Below are positions 8,156 to 16,993 of a stretch of 64,000 nt of DNA, one piece after another; the first letter of the stretch is position 1; each line of letters opens with the position of its first letter. The position numbers and the translations under genes were made by a program. Under the pieces are notes generated by a model. That model was not told the origin of the DNA. It was given only the letters and a program-made list of their open reading frames with translations, and did not search any database. The stretch comes from Lachnocurva sp045579705. GTDB lineage: Bacteria > Bacillota > Clostridia > Lachnospirales > Lachnospiraceae. The stretch spans positions 88,050 through 152,049 of the forward strand of contig JAZNMP010000003.1 of assembly GCA_045579705.1 (NCBI GenBank). Reading direction: 5' to 3'.

Positions 8156-8737
8156 TTACAAATTCAATATTTCAATTAATATATCCTGTATTCTTTTACT
8201 GCAATCCTTTTCGCTGCCATGCTCAAGTAACATTCCCAGCTGTCCGTATACAAAGAAATAAGATAGCGCATCGATATCCGATATGTTTATTTCACCGGCA
8301 TCCTGGGCCTTCTCCAGCTCCTTCTTAATATAAGGTACTAGCTTAGCTGCTGTCTTTATCATAAGCTGATCATGCATCTTCTGACTTCCATCACTATGAA
8401 AGAGACTATATAAAAGCTCGTTATCCTTCTCTGGCTCACGGTACTCTTTCAGACTTCCAGAAAATGACCGAATCTTCTCTTTCAAAGTTATGTCTTTACT
8501 GTCAAATCTCTTCATGTTAGCTCTAACGATAATATCAGCATACTCTTCAACTGCTGCATCATATATCTCTTCTTTTGATGCATAGTATCTGTAGCAAAGT
8601 CCCTGAGAGATTCCCAGTTCCCTCGCTATATCGGAAATCGTGGTCTTATCATATCCTTTTTGGGCAAATACCAAAAGAGCTCCCGAGAGAATCTCCTGCT
8701 TTCTGGTGTCTGGGTCTTTTACGGTTCTCATGTACAT
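8156..8737 (-). CDS. TetR/AcrR family transcriptional regulator, 193 aa
   Basis: The first 60 residues form a classic TetR DNA-binding domain ('ILSGALLVFAQKGYDKTTIS', 'ELGISQGLCYRYYASKEEIY'). The rest is an all-helical ligand-binding and dimerisation region of unknown specificity. It lies just upstream of the flavodoxin and MATE genes in the same direction, and matching palindromes are present before both transcription units. The likely role is a repressor released by a toxic ligand that the MATE pump exports. Autoregulation is likely because one operator lies before its own start. Confidence 0.9.
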   Translation of the reverse strand: MYMRTVKDPDTRKQEILSGALLVFAQKGYDKTTISDIARELGISQGLCYRYYASKEEIYDAAVEEYADIIVRANMKRFDSKDITLKEKIRSFSGSLKEYREPEKDNELLYSLFHSDGSQKMHDQLMIKTAAKLVPYIKKELEKAQDAGEINISDIDALSYFFVYGQLGMLLEHGSEKDCSKRIQDILIEILNL

Positions 8738-8792
8738 CCTTCCTTACTTTGTTTCACTTTCTGCATATTAACACAGAAGTTTCAGAATGTCA

Positions 8793-8811
8793 ATGAATTA
8801 TATTCATTCAT
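8793..8811. promoter_or_regulatory. TetR operator 2, upstream of tetR
   Basis: ATGAATTAT, one base, TTCATTCAT. The right half is identical to operator 1 and the left half matches six of nine bases. It sits 56 bp before the tetR ATG. Confidence 0.65.
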
Positions 8812-8910
8812 TTGTAATCCGTTAAGGCCGAGAAGGTTGCTCGTTTCTTTTTTTGTCTATAACATCGTACAGATAAAGTTTATAATCACTAGCATGTCTT
8901 TTCAATCAAA

Positions 8911-8938
8911 AAGCTCCCAAACTTTAAGTTCGGAAGCT
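8911..8938 (-). terminator. Terminator after rlmD
   Basis: Imperfect 12-base stem with two G-T pairs; a T5 run follows on the minus strand. It lies 28 bases after the rlmD stop. T-rich DNA on both sides means it could also act on the plus strand. Confidence 0.75.
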
Positions 8939-8965
8939 CTTTTTATATTATACTTTATTTAGTTC

Positions 8966-10402
8966 CTATATCCTATCGAGTTTTGCTACAGTCTCCACAT
9001 GAACAGTATTCGGGAACTGATCTACCGGAGTTACCTCCACGAGTTCATACCCTCCATCTACCAGCATTTCCAGGTCTCTAGCCAAAGTCGAAGGATTACA
9101 GCTTACATACACGATTCGTTTCGGCTGCATCTTAAGCATAGTCTCGATACATTTTTCATCCAGGCCTTTGCGAGGTGGATCCACGCAGATTACATCCGGA
9201 TGGATGCTCGCATCCTCGGAATTCTCAGCTGCTGCCTTTCGATAGAATTCCGGCAAAACTTCTTCCGCTTTTCCAGCATAAAACTCAGTATTTGTAAGCC
9301 CGTTCAATTCTGCATTCTTCTTTGCATCTTCAACCGCTCTCTCGACGATTTCGATTCCATAAACCTTTTTTGCATCACGAGCGAGGAAGAGCGAGATCGA
9401 ACCGATTCCGCAGTATAGATCCCATACAGTCTCCTCCCCGGTCAAAGCCGCATACTCTAAAGCTTTGTTATACAGCTTCTCCGTCTGGAACGGGTTAACC
9501 TGGAAGAATGATTCTGCAGAAATAGAGAATTTAATATCTCCTATCTGGTCCTCGATAGTCTTTGAACCATAGATTACTCGAGTTTTATTTCCCAGGATTA
9601 CATTGTCTCGTCTGGTATTTGTATTAATGCAAACTGATGCAATTCCCGGAACTGCATCAACCAGACGCTGCACTAACAGCTTTTCTAAATCTTCTGAGGC
9701 ACCCTTCTTTCCCTTCGGAAAAATTTTTCCGCTGAGCGACTCACCATTTAAGATGAGGCAAACCATGATTTCGCCACTCTTATATCCATAACGAACCAAG
9801 ATGTGTCGCACGAGGCCAGCCCCAGTCATCTCATCATACGGCTCAATGCCGTATTCCCGCATAAAATCTGTAACCGTGCGAGTGATTATCGCGTTATCTT
9901 CGCTTCCCAGAATACAGTCGTCGATAGGCACGATTCTGTGACTGTGATTTGCATAGAAGCCAGTCACAATGCTACCGTCCTTTGCGCGGCCGACCGGGTA
10001 CTGTGCCTTGTTACGATAACGAACTGGATTCTCCATTCCAATGATTGGTTGCAAAATCGAATCGACGAAACTCTCCTCGAAATGTCCGAGTCTAATGAGA
10101 TCCGAGCGAACTTTTGCAGCCTTCCATTCGAGCTGTTTCTCATAGCTTAGTTCCTGAATCTGACAACCGCCACACTGCTTCGCTATAGGGCAAACCGGTG
10201 CAACTCTGTCAGGCGACGGCTCGTCTATGGAAATAACACGGGCGAAACCTATTTTTTTCTTAAGCTTCGTAATACCCGCTGTAATCGTATCTCCCTTTAT
10301 CGCACCCGGCACGAAAAAGGCCATTCCTTCGAAATGACCTATTCCTTCACCGTTTACACCGATGTCCTCGATATAAAGTTTAATTACATCATTCTTCTGC
10401 AT
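8966..10402 (-). CDS. rlmD: 23S rRNA (uracil-5-)-methyltransferase of the RlmD/RlmCD family, 478 aa
   Basis: Transfers a methyl group from S-adenosylmethionine to C5 of a uracil in 23S rRNA. Residues 1-60 are a TRAM RNA-binding domain. Cys71, Cys77 and Cys80 ('CPIAKQCGGC') with a further Cys near 163 form the [4Fe-4S] site of this family. The C-terminal half holds the SAM site ('VWDLYCGIGSISLFLA'), 'DPPRKGLD' and the catalytic Cys in 'YVSCNPSTLARD'. Bacillota often have several paralogues, so whether it modifies U747, U1939 or both is not certain. It starts two bases after the yhaM stop, so the two form an operon. Confidence 0.93.
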   Translation of the reverse strand: MQKNDVIKLYIEDIGVNGEGIGHFEGMAFFVPGAIKGDTITAGITKLKKKIGFARVISIDEPSPDRVAPVCPIAKQCGGCQIQELSYEKQLEWKAAKVRSDLIRLGHFEESFVDSILQPIIGMENPVRYRNKAQYPVGRAKDGSIVTGFYANHSHRIVPIDDCILGSEDNAIITRTVTDFMREYGIEPYDEMTGAGLVRHILVRYGYKSGEIMVCLILNGESLSGKIFPKGKKGASEDLEKLLVQRLVDAVPGIASVCINTNTRRDNVILGNKTRVIYGSKTIEDQIGDIKFSISAESFFQVNPFQTEKLYNKALEYAALTGEETVWDLYCGIGSISLFLARDAKKVYGIEIVERAVEDAKKNAELNGLTNTEFYAGKAEEVLPEFYRKAAAENSEDASIHPDVICVDPPRKGLDEKCIETMLKMQPKRIVYVSCNPSTLARDLEMLVDGGYELVEVTPVDQFPNTVHVETVAKLDRI

Positions 10403-10404
10403 TA

Positions 10405-11361
10405 TTAATCCTCAAAGCTGGTTGCTCTAAAGTTTGTATCCAAGAATCTGTTGAATCCCATCCATCCCTTTGAATCAGGGTTACCATTCTCAAGCGCCTC
10501 ACGGAAAGTCTCCAGCTTCGCATCCATATTATCAGCAAGTGAAAGCGCTACAGCTTCGATGAGAGCCGGAACTTTTGGTGAACCGAACTCAAGCTGTCCG
10601 TGGTGAGCGAGGATACAGTGGATAAGCTCGTTCTTTTTCTTCTCAGGGAAGTCTGGAATATCCTTTATCTTGTCACGAATCATACCCGCACCGAGTACGA
10701 TATGTCCGAGGAGCTGTCCCTCATCTGTGTAGATATTCTCAGGGAACTCTGAAAGCTCGTCTACCTTTCCGATGTCGTGGCAGATAGCCGCTGTGATGAG
10801 GAGGTCTCTGTCGAGCAGGTTTCCATAGTGCTTTGAGAAGTAATCACAGAGTGACGCTACAGAAAGTGTATGCTCGAGCAAGCCGCCGCTGAAACCGTGA
10901 TGTACTGATTTCGCAGCTGAGTGCTCCTTAAATGTCTTTATAAACGCCTCGTCTTCGACGAAAAAGCTCTTAAGAAGCTGCTTCATGTATGGCTTCTCAA
11001 TTGAATCGATGAGCTTAAGCAGGCGCTCATACATCTTATCAATTTCAAAACGACTGACAGGGATGTAATCCGCTGGATTAAAAGTTCCTTCATCAGCTTT
11101 CTTTATCTTATAGATTTTGAACTGAAGAGTTCCGTTATAAGATGTCACATCTCCAGAACAAACCACATAATCGAGATCATTTACTTCAAAGATTCCAGGA
11201 TCAGATGGTGACCAAATCTTTCCATCGAGCTTTCCCGATTTATCGCAAAGTTCCAAACTCAAGTATTCTTTACCAGTTTTTGTGGTCTGGCTAACTACTT
11301 TCTTACACAGGAATACATTGTCAGAAAGACGCATTCCATCGCTCATTTCACTAATAAGCAT
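10405..11361 (-). CDS. yhaM: 3'-5' exoribonuclease YhaM-like, 318 aa
   Basis: A cytoplasmic 3'-to-5' exonuclease acting on RNA and possibly DNA. Residues 10-90 form an OB-fold nucleic-acid-binding domain ('LSLELCDKSGKLDGKIW'). An HD phosphohydrolase domain follows, with His164 ('GLLEHTLSV'), His195-Asp196 ('CHDIGK') and 'ILAHHG' as metal ligands. Length and domain order match B. subtilis YhaM. It is followed at once by rlmD and is divergent from mutS2 across a 128-bp promoter region. Confidence 0.9.
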   Translation of the reverse strand: MLISEMSDGMRLSDNVFLCKKVVSQTTKTGKEYLSLELCDKSGKLDGKIWSPSDPGIFEVNDLDYVVCSGDVTSYNGTLQFKIYKIKKADEGTFNPADYIPVSRFEIDKMYERLLKLIDSIEKPYMKQLLKSFFVEDEAFIKTFKEHSAAKSVHHGFSGGLLEHTLSVASLCDYFSKHYGNLLDRDLLITAAICHDIGKVDELSEFPENIYTDEGQLLGHIVLGAGMIRDKIKDIPDFPEKKKNELIHCILAHHGQLEFGSPKVPALIEAVALSLADNMDAKLETFREALENGNPDSKGWMGFNRFLDTNFRATSFED

Positions 11362-11442
11362 ATATAACTCCGATCTAATATAAATTGCTAACCCGAAGGT
11401 TTATTTCAAAATATCATTCTTCACATTATAATACAGAATATA

Positions 11443-11451
11443 TGTTATAAT
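11443..11451 (+). promoter_or_regulatory. Extended -10 promoter of mutS2
   Basis: TG-T-TATAAT, 39 bases before the mutS2 ATG. There is no convincing -35 box at 17 bp, which is usual for extended -10 promoters. Confidence 0.6.
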
Positions 11452-11489
11452 CTACTAGTTAATTTATAAATCATATGTAAGGACAAAAT

Positions 11490-13886
11490 ATGAACAAGAA
11501 AGTATTTCACACACTGGAATTTGACAAAATTGTGGATAGGCTCTGCGAGCTGGCTTCTTCCGATAAAGGAAAAAGCTACTGCGAGAAGCTTACCCCTATC
11601 ACAGATATAGACAAAATCAATGCGCGACAGACAGAAACCGCTGACGCTTTTTCTCGCATTACCCGCGACGGAAACATTTCTTTTTCCGGAGTTAAAGATA
11701 TCACTCCATTTAAGAAGAGACTCGAAATCGGCGGAACTCTCAATATGAGTGAGTTTTTAACCATAGGTTCACTTCTGTCCACAGCAAAGACTGCGATCAG
11801 TTATAACCTCTCCTCAAAGGAGGCCGATCGAAAGGACACTCTAAGTGACTATTTCAACTCACTTTCCGACTGTGAAAGCTTACGACGTGAAATCTCACAA
11901 ACTATCCTCTCTGCGGACGAAATCGCTGATGATGCCACGCCTGAGCTTCGAAGCATCCGCCGAAAGATCGGTGGTTTCTCTGACAAGATTCGTTCAGAAA
12001 TGTCTCGTCTCCTCGCCGGAAAAGCCCGCGACTTCCTTCAGGATTCCGTCATCACAGAACGTGACGGCAGATACTGCCTCCCTGTTAAAGCTGAGTTTAA
12101 ATCTCAGGTTCCAGGTATCGTTCATGACCAGAGTTCTTCAGGCCAGACCCTCTTTATCGAACCTATTTCGGTAGTAAAGATGGACAACGAACTGAAGGAA
12201 CTGTTTGCAGAAGAGAAGAAGGAAATAAACCGCTATCTCGCCGAGCTTAGCGCAAAGACATACGAACATCTCTCCGAAATCGAGATTGACTACCGCGTAC
12301 TTTCCGAATTGGATTTCATCTTTGCAAAGGCCTACCTTGCGGAAAAAATGAATGCTGTAAAACCTGTATTAAATACAGATGGCCGAATCAACCTCCGAAA
12401 GGCTCGTCATCCTCTGTTAAACATAGAGCGCGTCGTTCCTATCGATGTAAACCTCGGAATCGACTTCAATCAGCTCATCATCACCGGACCAAACACCGGC
12501 GGAAAGACAGTAACTCTAAAGACTGTAGGTCTGCTCACACTGATGGCTCAGGCCGGTCTCCACATTCCTGCCGGAGACCGAAGTGAAATGGCTGTCTTCC
12601 ACAATGTTTATGCTGATATCGGAGATGAGCAGAGCATCGAACAGTCTCTGTCTACTTTTTCCGGTCATATGACCAATGTCGTAAACATCCTGCGCTCAGT
12701 CGAGCAGAGCGGCAAAGAATCTCTCGTCCTCTTTGATGAGCTCTGCGCCGGAACGGATCCTACCGAAGGAAGTGCCCTCGCGACATCCATCCTCGACGAG
12801 CTACACCGCGAAGGAATCCGCGTTCTCGCTACAACACATTACAGCGAACTAAAGATATACGCGCTCTCAACAGAAGGCGTCGAGAACGCCTCATGCGAGT
12901 TCTCAGTCGAAACACTGAGTCCTACATACAGACTGCTAATCGGTATCCCTGGAAAAAGCAACGCTTTCGCAATTTCCAGAAAGCTCGGCCTTCCTGAAGG
13001 AATCATCGAAGATGCAAAGGAACTCATCTCTAAAGAGGACCAGTCCTTTGAAGATATGATTTCAGATTTGGAGTCAAAGAGAATCTCTATCGAAGAGACA
13101 GAAACACGTATCAAGCGTGATAATGAAGAAATTGCAAAGCTTCGCGCTGAACTCGAAGCTGAGAAGCAGAAGATAAAAGCACAAAAAGCTTCTCTCCTCG
13201 AAGAAGCACACAAGGATGCAGCGCGCATCCTCAAGGAAGCAAAAGACGAAGCAGACAGTACGATAAAGACATTTAGAAAGCTAAAAGCATCTAACCCTGA
13301 TCTCTCAGAAATGGAAGCTCTACGTACAGGTCTTTCAAAGAAACTGAACAAAGCCCAGTCTTCTACTTCAAAGGTAAAACTACAGACTCGTACTAATAAC
13401 AGCATCAAAGCGAGCGACCTTCATATCGGAGACACCGTAAAAGTTCTCTCGATGAACCTGACAGGAACTGTTCACTCACTTCCTGATAAGAAGAATGAAC
13501 TCATGGTATCTATGGGAATCATGCGTTCAAAGGTTAAACTAAACGACATTGAAATCGTCAAAGAGGAAGATGCCGCAACTAAATTTAGAAATGCAAAACG
13601 TAAACAGGCTACTCATACATTCTCCGGCGGAAATGCTATGTCTATCTCACCAGAGTTAAAGCTTCTCGGTCTAACCGTAAGCGAGGCTATCTCGAAGCTA
13701 GATAAGTACATAGACGACGCCTACATTGCTCACCTTAAGTCAGTCCGAATCGTCCACGGAAAGGGCACAGGAGCCCTCAGAAAAGCCGTACAGGACTATC
13801 TGGCAACAAATGCTTATGTGAAATCATATGATAAGGCTGCATATGGAGAAGGTGATGATGGTGTAACGGTGGTTAAATTGTTCTAG
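11490..13886 (+). CDS. mutS2: MutS2 family protein (ribosome/DNA junction ATPase), 798 aa
   Basis: An ATPase related to MutS. In Bacillota MutS2 has been linked to suppression of homologous recombination and to splitting collided ribosomes. Residues 1-320 are the lever and core region; the Walker A loop 'GPNTGGKT' is at about residue 332, Walker B 'LVLFDELCAGTDPTEG' near 412, a long coiled coil at about 505-620, a KOW-like segment near 645-690 and the Smr domain from about 715. The Smr domain keeps 'HGKGTGALR', but the usual LDLRG motif reads 'LKLLG', so nuclease activity may be altered. AAGGA precedes the ATG. Confidence 0.95.
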   Translation: MNKKVFHTLEFDKIVDRLCELASSDKGKSYCEKLTPITDIDKINARQTETADAFSRITRDGNISFSGVKDITPFKKRLEIGGTLNMSEFLTIGSLLSTAKTAISYNLSSKEADRKDTLSDYFNSLSDCESLRREISQTILSADEIADDATPELRSIRRKIGGFSDKIRSEMSRLLAGKARDFLQDSVITERDGRYCLPVKAEFKSQVPGIVHDQSSSGQTLFIEPISVVKMDNELKELFAEEKKEINRYLAELSAKTYEHLSEIEIDYRVLSELDFIFAKAYLAEKMNAVKPVLNTDGRINLRKARHPLLNIERVVPIDVNLGIDFNQLIITGPNTGGKTVTLKTVGLLTLMAQAGLHIPAGDRSEMAVFHNVYADIGDEQSIEQSLSTFSGHMTNVVNILRSVEQSGKESLVLFDELCAGTDPTEGSALATSILDELHREGIRVLATTHYSELKIYALSTEGVENASCEFSVETLSPTYRLLIGIPGKSNAFAISRKLGLPEGIIEDAKELISKEDQSFEDMISDLESKRISIEETETRIKRDNEEIAKLRAELEAEKQKIKAQKASLLEEAHKDAARILKEAKDEADSTIKTFRKLKASNPDLSEMEALRTGLSKKLNKAQSSTSKVKLQTRTNNSIKASDLHIGDTVKVLSMNLTGTVHSLPDKKNELMVSMGIMRSKVKLNDIEIVKEEDAATKFRNAKRKQATHTFSGGNAMSISPELKLLGLTVSEAISKLDKYIDDAYIAHLKSVRIVHGKGTGALRKAVQDYLATNAYVKSYDKAAYGEGDDGVTVVKLF

Positions 13887-14027
13887 CCCTTCTGCATTAT
13901 TTATACCAAAAATATATCTTCCCAAAACAAACTTACTATTCCCACTGCATCACCCAACCTGAATTTCTCGCAATTCCAGTAAGCGCTCCCTGCATTTGCT
14001 GGACATTTTTTGATTATTTAGGTAATG

Positions 14028-14226
14028 GTAAGTGAAAAAAATGTATATGTGGCTAATTTTAGCGAAGTGAGTTTAGATTTCTTATTACTTATTTTTAACT
14101 TTTAGTGATAACGAATATGTTTGAGCGAAGCGAGTTATTCGTTATCACGTATAAAAAGTTAAAAAAAAGTGATTAGAAATCATACGAACGTAGCGTTTTA
14201 GACACATATACATTTTTTCACTTACT
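14028..14226. repeat. Long imperfect inverted repeat (about 200 bp, rod-like)
   Basis: The left arm begins TAAGTGAAAAAAATGTATAT and the right arm ends with its near-complement. The arms stay alignable inward for about 80 bases, through 'TTTTTAACTTTT', to a perfect 13-bp inner stem GTGATAACGAATA / TATTCGTTATCAC (14105-14117 and 14135-14147). The loop contains GAGCGAAGCGAG. It could be a non-autonomous mobile element, a strong bidirectional terminator or a structured RNA. No coding frame is seen. Confidence 0.75.
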
Positions 14227-14246
14227 ATTTTTTAGATACTAAAAAA

Positions 14247-14266
14247 CGTCCTGCAAATGCAGGACG
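14247..14266 (-). terminator. Terminator of the ribosomal protein cluster (after rplQ)
   Basis: Perfect 9-bp stem CGTCCTGCA / TGCAGGACG with a two-base loop and a T6 run on the minus strand, 25 bases after the rplQ stop. Confidence 0.85.
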
Positions 14267-14291
14267 CTTTTAATATGCTTAAAAAGTAAAA

Positions 14292-14813
14292 TTAAACGAG
14301 CTCAAGAAGTACTTCAAGTGCTCCGTCACCTTTTCTCTGACCAATCTTAACGATTCTAGTATAACCACCGTTACGGTTAGCGTACTTAGGTGCTACTTCC
14401 TCGAAGATGTAGTTAGGAACGTTAAGTGACTTTCTCTTCTTCTGAGATACTACTTCTGATACTGGGTAAAGAACCTTAAGCATCTGACGACGAGCGTGAA
14501 GTCTTGAAGGCTGATCCTTCTTGATAGTCTTCTCTACTGTATCGTATACAGTAACTTTCTTACCATCTTTAACTTCCTTAACTCTCTTACCGTCAGCGTC
14601 TTTACGAGCGACTTTAGCCTGAACAGTAACTTCGTCGAAGTTGTTCATCTCTTTAACAGCTGAAGCGATGATTCCTTCAGCGATCTTTCTTACTTCCTTA
14701 GCCTTAGCTTCAGTTGTAACGATCTTTCCGTTAACGAGAAGGTTTGTTACCTGGTTTCTAAGAAGAGCTTTTCTCTGTGAAGATGTTCTTCCAAGTTTTC
14801 TATACTTTGCCAT
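14292..14813 (-). CDS. rplQ: Ribosomal protein L17, 173 aa
   Basis: Large-subunit protein near the exit tunnel. 'MAKYRKLGRTSSQRKALLRN' is the invariant start, and 'NGGYTRIVKIGQRKGDGA' the conserved end. It is longer than the 120-residue bacterial minimum because of an insertion at about residues 65-100 ('DADGKRVKEVKDGKKVTVYD'), a feature I associate with clostridial L17. Last gene of the cluster, 129 bp after rpoA. Confidence 0.97.
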   Translation of the reverse strand: MAKYRKLGRTSSQRKALLRNQVTNLLVNGKIVTTEAKAKEVRKIAEGIIASAVKEMNNFDEVTVQAKVARKDADGKRVKEVKDGKKVTVYDTVEKTIKKDQPSRLHARRQMLKVLYPVSEVVSQKKRKSLNVPNYIFEEVAPKYANRNGGYTRIVKIGQRKGDGALEVLLELV

Positions 14814-14942
14814 TTTTTACTCCTAATCTAATGGAATACCGATTGATGCCTTTAGGACTTATTCAATCGGCATATTAATCCATTGTGAGAACCAAAGCTA
14901 TGTGCCTAGACCGGACTTATCATAGCTCCTTTAATTTACAAA
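14814..14942 (-). promoter_or_regulatory. rpoA-rplQ spacer with two hairpins
   Basis: This is one of the widest gaps in the cluster. Read on the minus strand it has AGCTATG / CATAGCT and then TGCCGATTGA / TCAATCGGTA stems, each around a loop of 16-18 bases. No T-run follows, so a terminator is unlikely; an RNA-processing or regulatory structure is possible. Confidence 0.4.
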
Positions 14943-15905
14943 TTAATCCTCAGCTGTACGAAGCTTAAGGTTAAGCTCCTCGAGCTTGTTAAGAACTTCA
15001 TCGAGTGATTTTTTACCAAGGTTACGAACCTTCATCATCTCGTCTGGAGTCTTATTACAAAGCTCTTCAACTGTGTTGATTCCTGCTCTCTTCAAGCAGT
15101 TAAATGAACGAACTGAAAGTTCAAGTTCGTCAATAGTCATAGACATAGTAGCATGTGTGTTATCTGTCTCCTGTGGAGCGATAACAGATGCTTCCTTTGC
15201 AGCCTCTGTAAGGTTGATGAAAAGGCTAAGATGTTCTGACATAACCTTTGCAGCAAGACTTACTGCTTCGTCTGGTGCGATAGCGCCATTTGTGAACACA
15301 TCGAGTGTTAACTTATCGAAATCTGTCTGCTGACCTACACGAGTATTTTCAACTTTAATGTTTACTCTATCGATAGGTGTGTAGATAGAATCGATAGCGA
15401 TAACTCCGATAGGTGTATCGTCAGACTTATTTCTATCTGCTGAAATATATCCACGACCATCAGTGATAGTCATATCAATGAAAAGCTTGCAGTCCTTACC
15501 ACCGTTAAGATGAGCAATTACGAGATCTTTGTTGATGATCTCGAGGTCATCGCTAAGCTGAATATCAGCTGCTGTAACGATACCTTCGCCTTCGAAGTCG
15601 ATATATGCCTTTTTAGGCTCGCTATTTCCGCTGTTATCACGGATAGCAAGTTCCTTGATATTAAGAACGATCTCTGTAACATCTTCCTTAACACCAGGGA
15701 TAGAGCTGAACTCATGAAGCACACCATCAATCTTGATCTGGCTTACTGCAGCTCCTGGCAGAGAAGAAAGCATGATTCTACGAAGAGAATTTCCGAGTGT
15801 AGTACCATATCCTCTTTCGAGAGGTTCAACTACAAAACGGCCATACTTCTTGTCTTCGGATATCTCGGCGATCTCAATGTTGGGTTTTTTGAAATCAAAC
15901 ACCAC
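14943..15905 (-). CDS. rpoA: RNA polymerase alpha subunit, 320 aa
   Basis: Assembles the RNA polymerase core and contacts regulators. The N-terminal domain has 'GYGTTLGNSLRRIMLSSLPG' (about residues 33-52) needed for dimerisation; the C-terminal domain (about 245-310) has 'LELSVRSFNCLKRAGINTVE' and 'VRNLGKKSLDEV', the UP-element contact helices. Length is normal. It sits between rpsD and rplQ, the standard alpha-operon order. Confidence 0.98.
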   Translation of the reverse strand: MVFDFKKPNIEIAEISEDKKYGRFVVEPLERGYGTTLGNSLRRIMLSSLPGAAVSQIKIDGVLHEFSSIPGVKEDVTEIVLNIKELAIRDNSGNSEPKKAYIDFEGEGIVTAADIQLSDDLEIINKDLVIAHLNGGKDCKLFIDMTITDGRGYISADRNKSDDTPIGVIAIDSIYTPIDRVNIKVENTRVGQQTDFDKLTLDVFTNGAIAPDEAVSLAAKVMSEHLSLFINLTEAAKEASVIAPQETDNTHATMSMTIDELELSVRSFNCLKRAGINTVEELCNKTPDEMMKVRNLGKKSLDEVLNKLEELNLKLRTAED

Positions 15906-15947
15906 TTTACCTCCATCCTTTTACTGAATTCTTAGCAACTTAATTTA

Positions 15948-16541
15948 TTACTTTGAATACAGCTCGACGATAAGCATCTCGTTTACAGGAACATCAATCT
16001 GGTCTCTTGATGGAAGAACCTTAACAGTTCCCTTGAGATTTTCGCTATCACATTCAAGCCATTCAGGAACAACTCTACCATTTGTTACTTCAAGAATGTC
16101 CTTGAATCTCTGAAGATCTTTCTTCTTCTCAGCAACTTCGATTACGTCACCTGCTTTAACCTGGTAAGATGGAATGTTTACTTTCTTACCATTTACAAGA
16201 AACATCTTGTGGTCAACAACCTGACGAGCTTCTCTTCTAGTACGAGCGAAGCCAAGACGGAATACAACATTGTCGAGACGAGACTCGAGCATTGTCATCA
16301 GGTTTTCACCTGTCATTCCCTTCATTCTAGCTGCTTTCTTATAATAGTTACGGAAAGGCTTCTCGAGCATTCCGTAGATAAACTTAGCCTTCTGCTTTTC
16401 TCTTAACTGAAGACCATATTCTGAAATTTTACGACGTGAGTTCCTCGGCTGTCTATTAGACTTCTTATCTACTCCAAGATATACAGGATCAAGGCCGAGG
16501 GATCTACATCTCTTAAGGACAGGTGTTCTATTTACTGCCAT
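15948..16541 (-). CDS. rpsD: Ribosomal protein S4, 197 aa
   Basis: Primary 16S rRNA-binding protein of the small subunit. An S4 RNA-binding domain lies at about residues 88-150 ('RLDNVVFRLGFARTRREARQ', 'VNGKKVN'). The N-terminus lacks the CxxC zinc pairs of some S4 proteins, having 'RCRSLGLDP', so it is the zinc-free type. Placed between rpsK and rpoA. In many bacteria S4 represses this operon; no leader for that is recognised here. Confidence 0.97.
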   Translation of the reverse strand: MAVNRTPVLKRCRSLGLDPVYLGVDKKSNRQPRNSRRKISEYGLQLREKQKAKFIYGMLEKPFRNYYKKAARMKGMTGENLMTMLESRLDNVVFRLGFARTRREARQVVDHKMFLVNGKKVNIPSYQVKAGDVIEVAEKKKDLQRFKDILEVTNGRVVPEWLECDSENLKGTVKVLPSRDQIDVPVNEMLIVELYSK

Positions 16542-16558
16542 ATTCTATTCCCTCCTGA

Positions 16559-16948
16559 TCAGACTCTTCTACGCTTTGGCGGACGGCATCCGTTATGTGG
16601 TACAGGAGTAACATCCTGAATACTTGTAACCTGAATACCATTTGCTGCGAGCGCTCTAATAGCTGCTTCTCTACCTGAACCAGGTCCTTTTACCATAACA
16701 TCTACAGACTTCAGACCTGTTGGTGCTGCAGCCTTTGCCGCTGTCTCAGCCGCCATCTGTGCGGCGTACGGAGTAGATTTCCTTGAACCCTTAAAGCCTA
16801 GTCCACCTGCTGATGCCCATGAAAGAGCATTTCCGTTAGCATCTGTAAGTGTAACAATAGTATTGTTAAATGATGCCTGGATATGTGCCTGGCCATGTTC
16901 AACGTTTTTCTTGACACGCTTTTTTGTGACCTTACTTGTTTTAGCCAT
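16559..16948 (-). CDS. rpsK: Ribosomal protein S11, 129 aa
   Basis: Small-subunit platform protein at the mRNA exit. 'GQAHIQASFNNTIVTLTDAN' and the C-terminal 'DVTPVPHNGCRPPKRRRV' are diagnostic. Separated from rpsD by 17 bases, with a GGAGG-type site upstream of rpsD. Confidence 0.97.
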   Translation of the reverse strand: MAKTSKVTKKRVKKNVEHGQAHIQASFNNTIVTLTDANGNALSWASAGGLGFKGSRKSTPYAAQMAAETAAKAAAPTGLKSVDVMVKGPGSGREAAIRALAANGIQVTSIQDVTPVPHNGCRPPKRRRV

Positions 16949-16993
16949 AATAAAAAACTAACCTACTTTCTTGAATTTTACCGAAACGAATTA

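Larger units (their letters stand above)
13887..14291. other. 405-bp convergent intergenic region holding a long inverted repeat and the rplQ terminator
   Basis: No gene is visible between the mutS2 and rplQ stops. The first 140 bp are AT-rich with no clear structure. The rest is a long imperfect inverted repeat (14028-14226) and the rplQ terminator (14247-14266), annotated separately. Confidence 0.8.

Noticed and set aside
12839..13408. 189-codon open frame antisense to mutS2
   Set aside because: It lies wholly inside mutS2, is rich in Ser/Phe/Ala as expected of an antisense shadow, and has no ribosome binding site.
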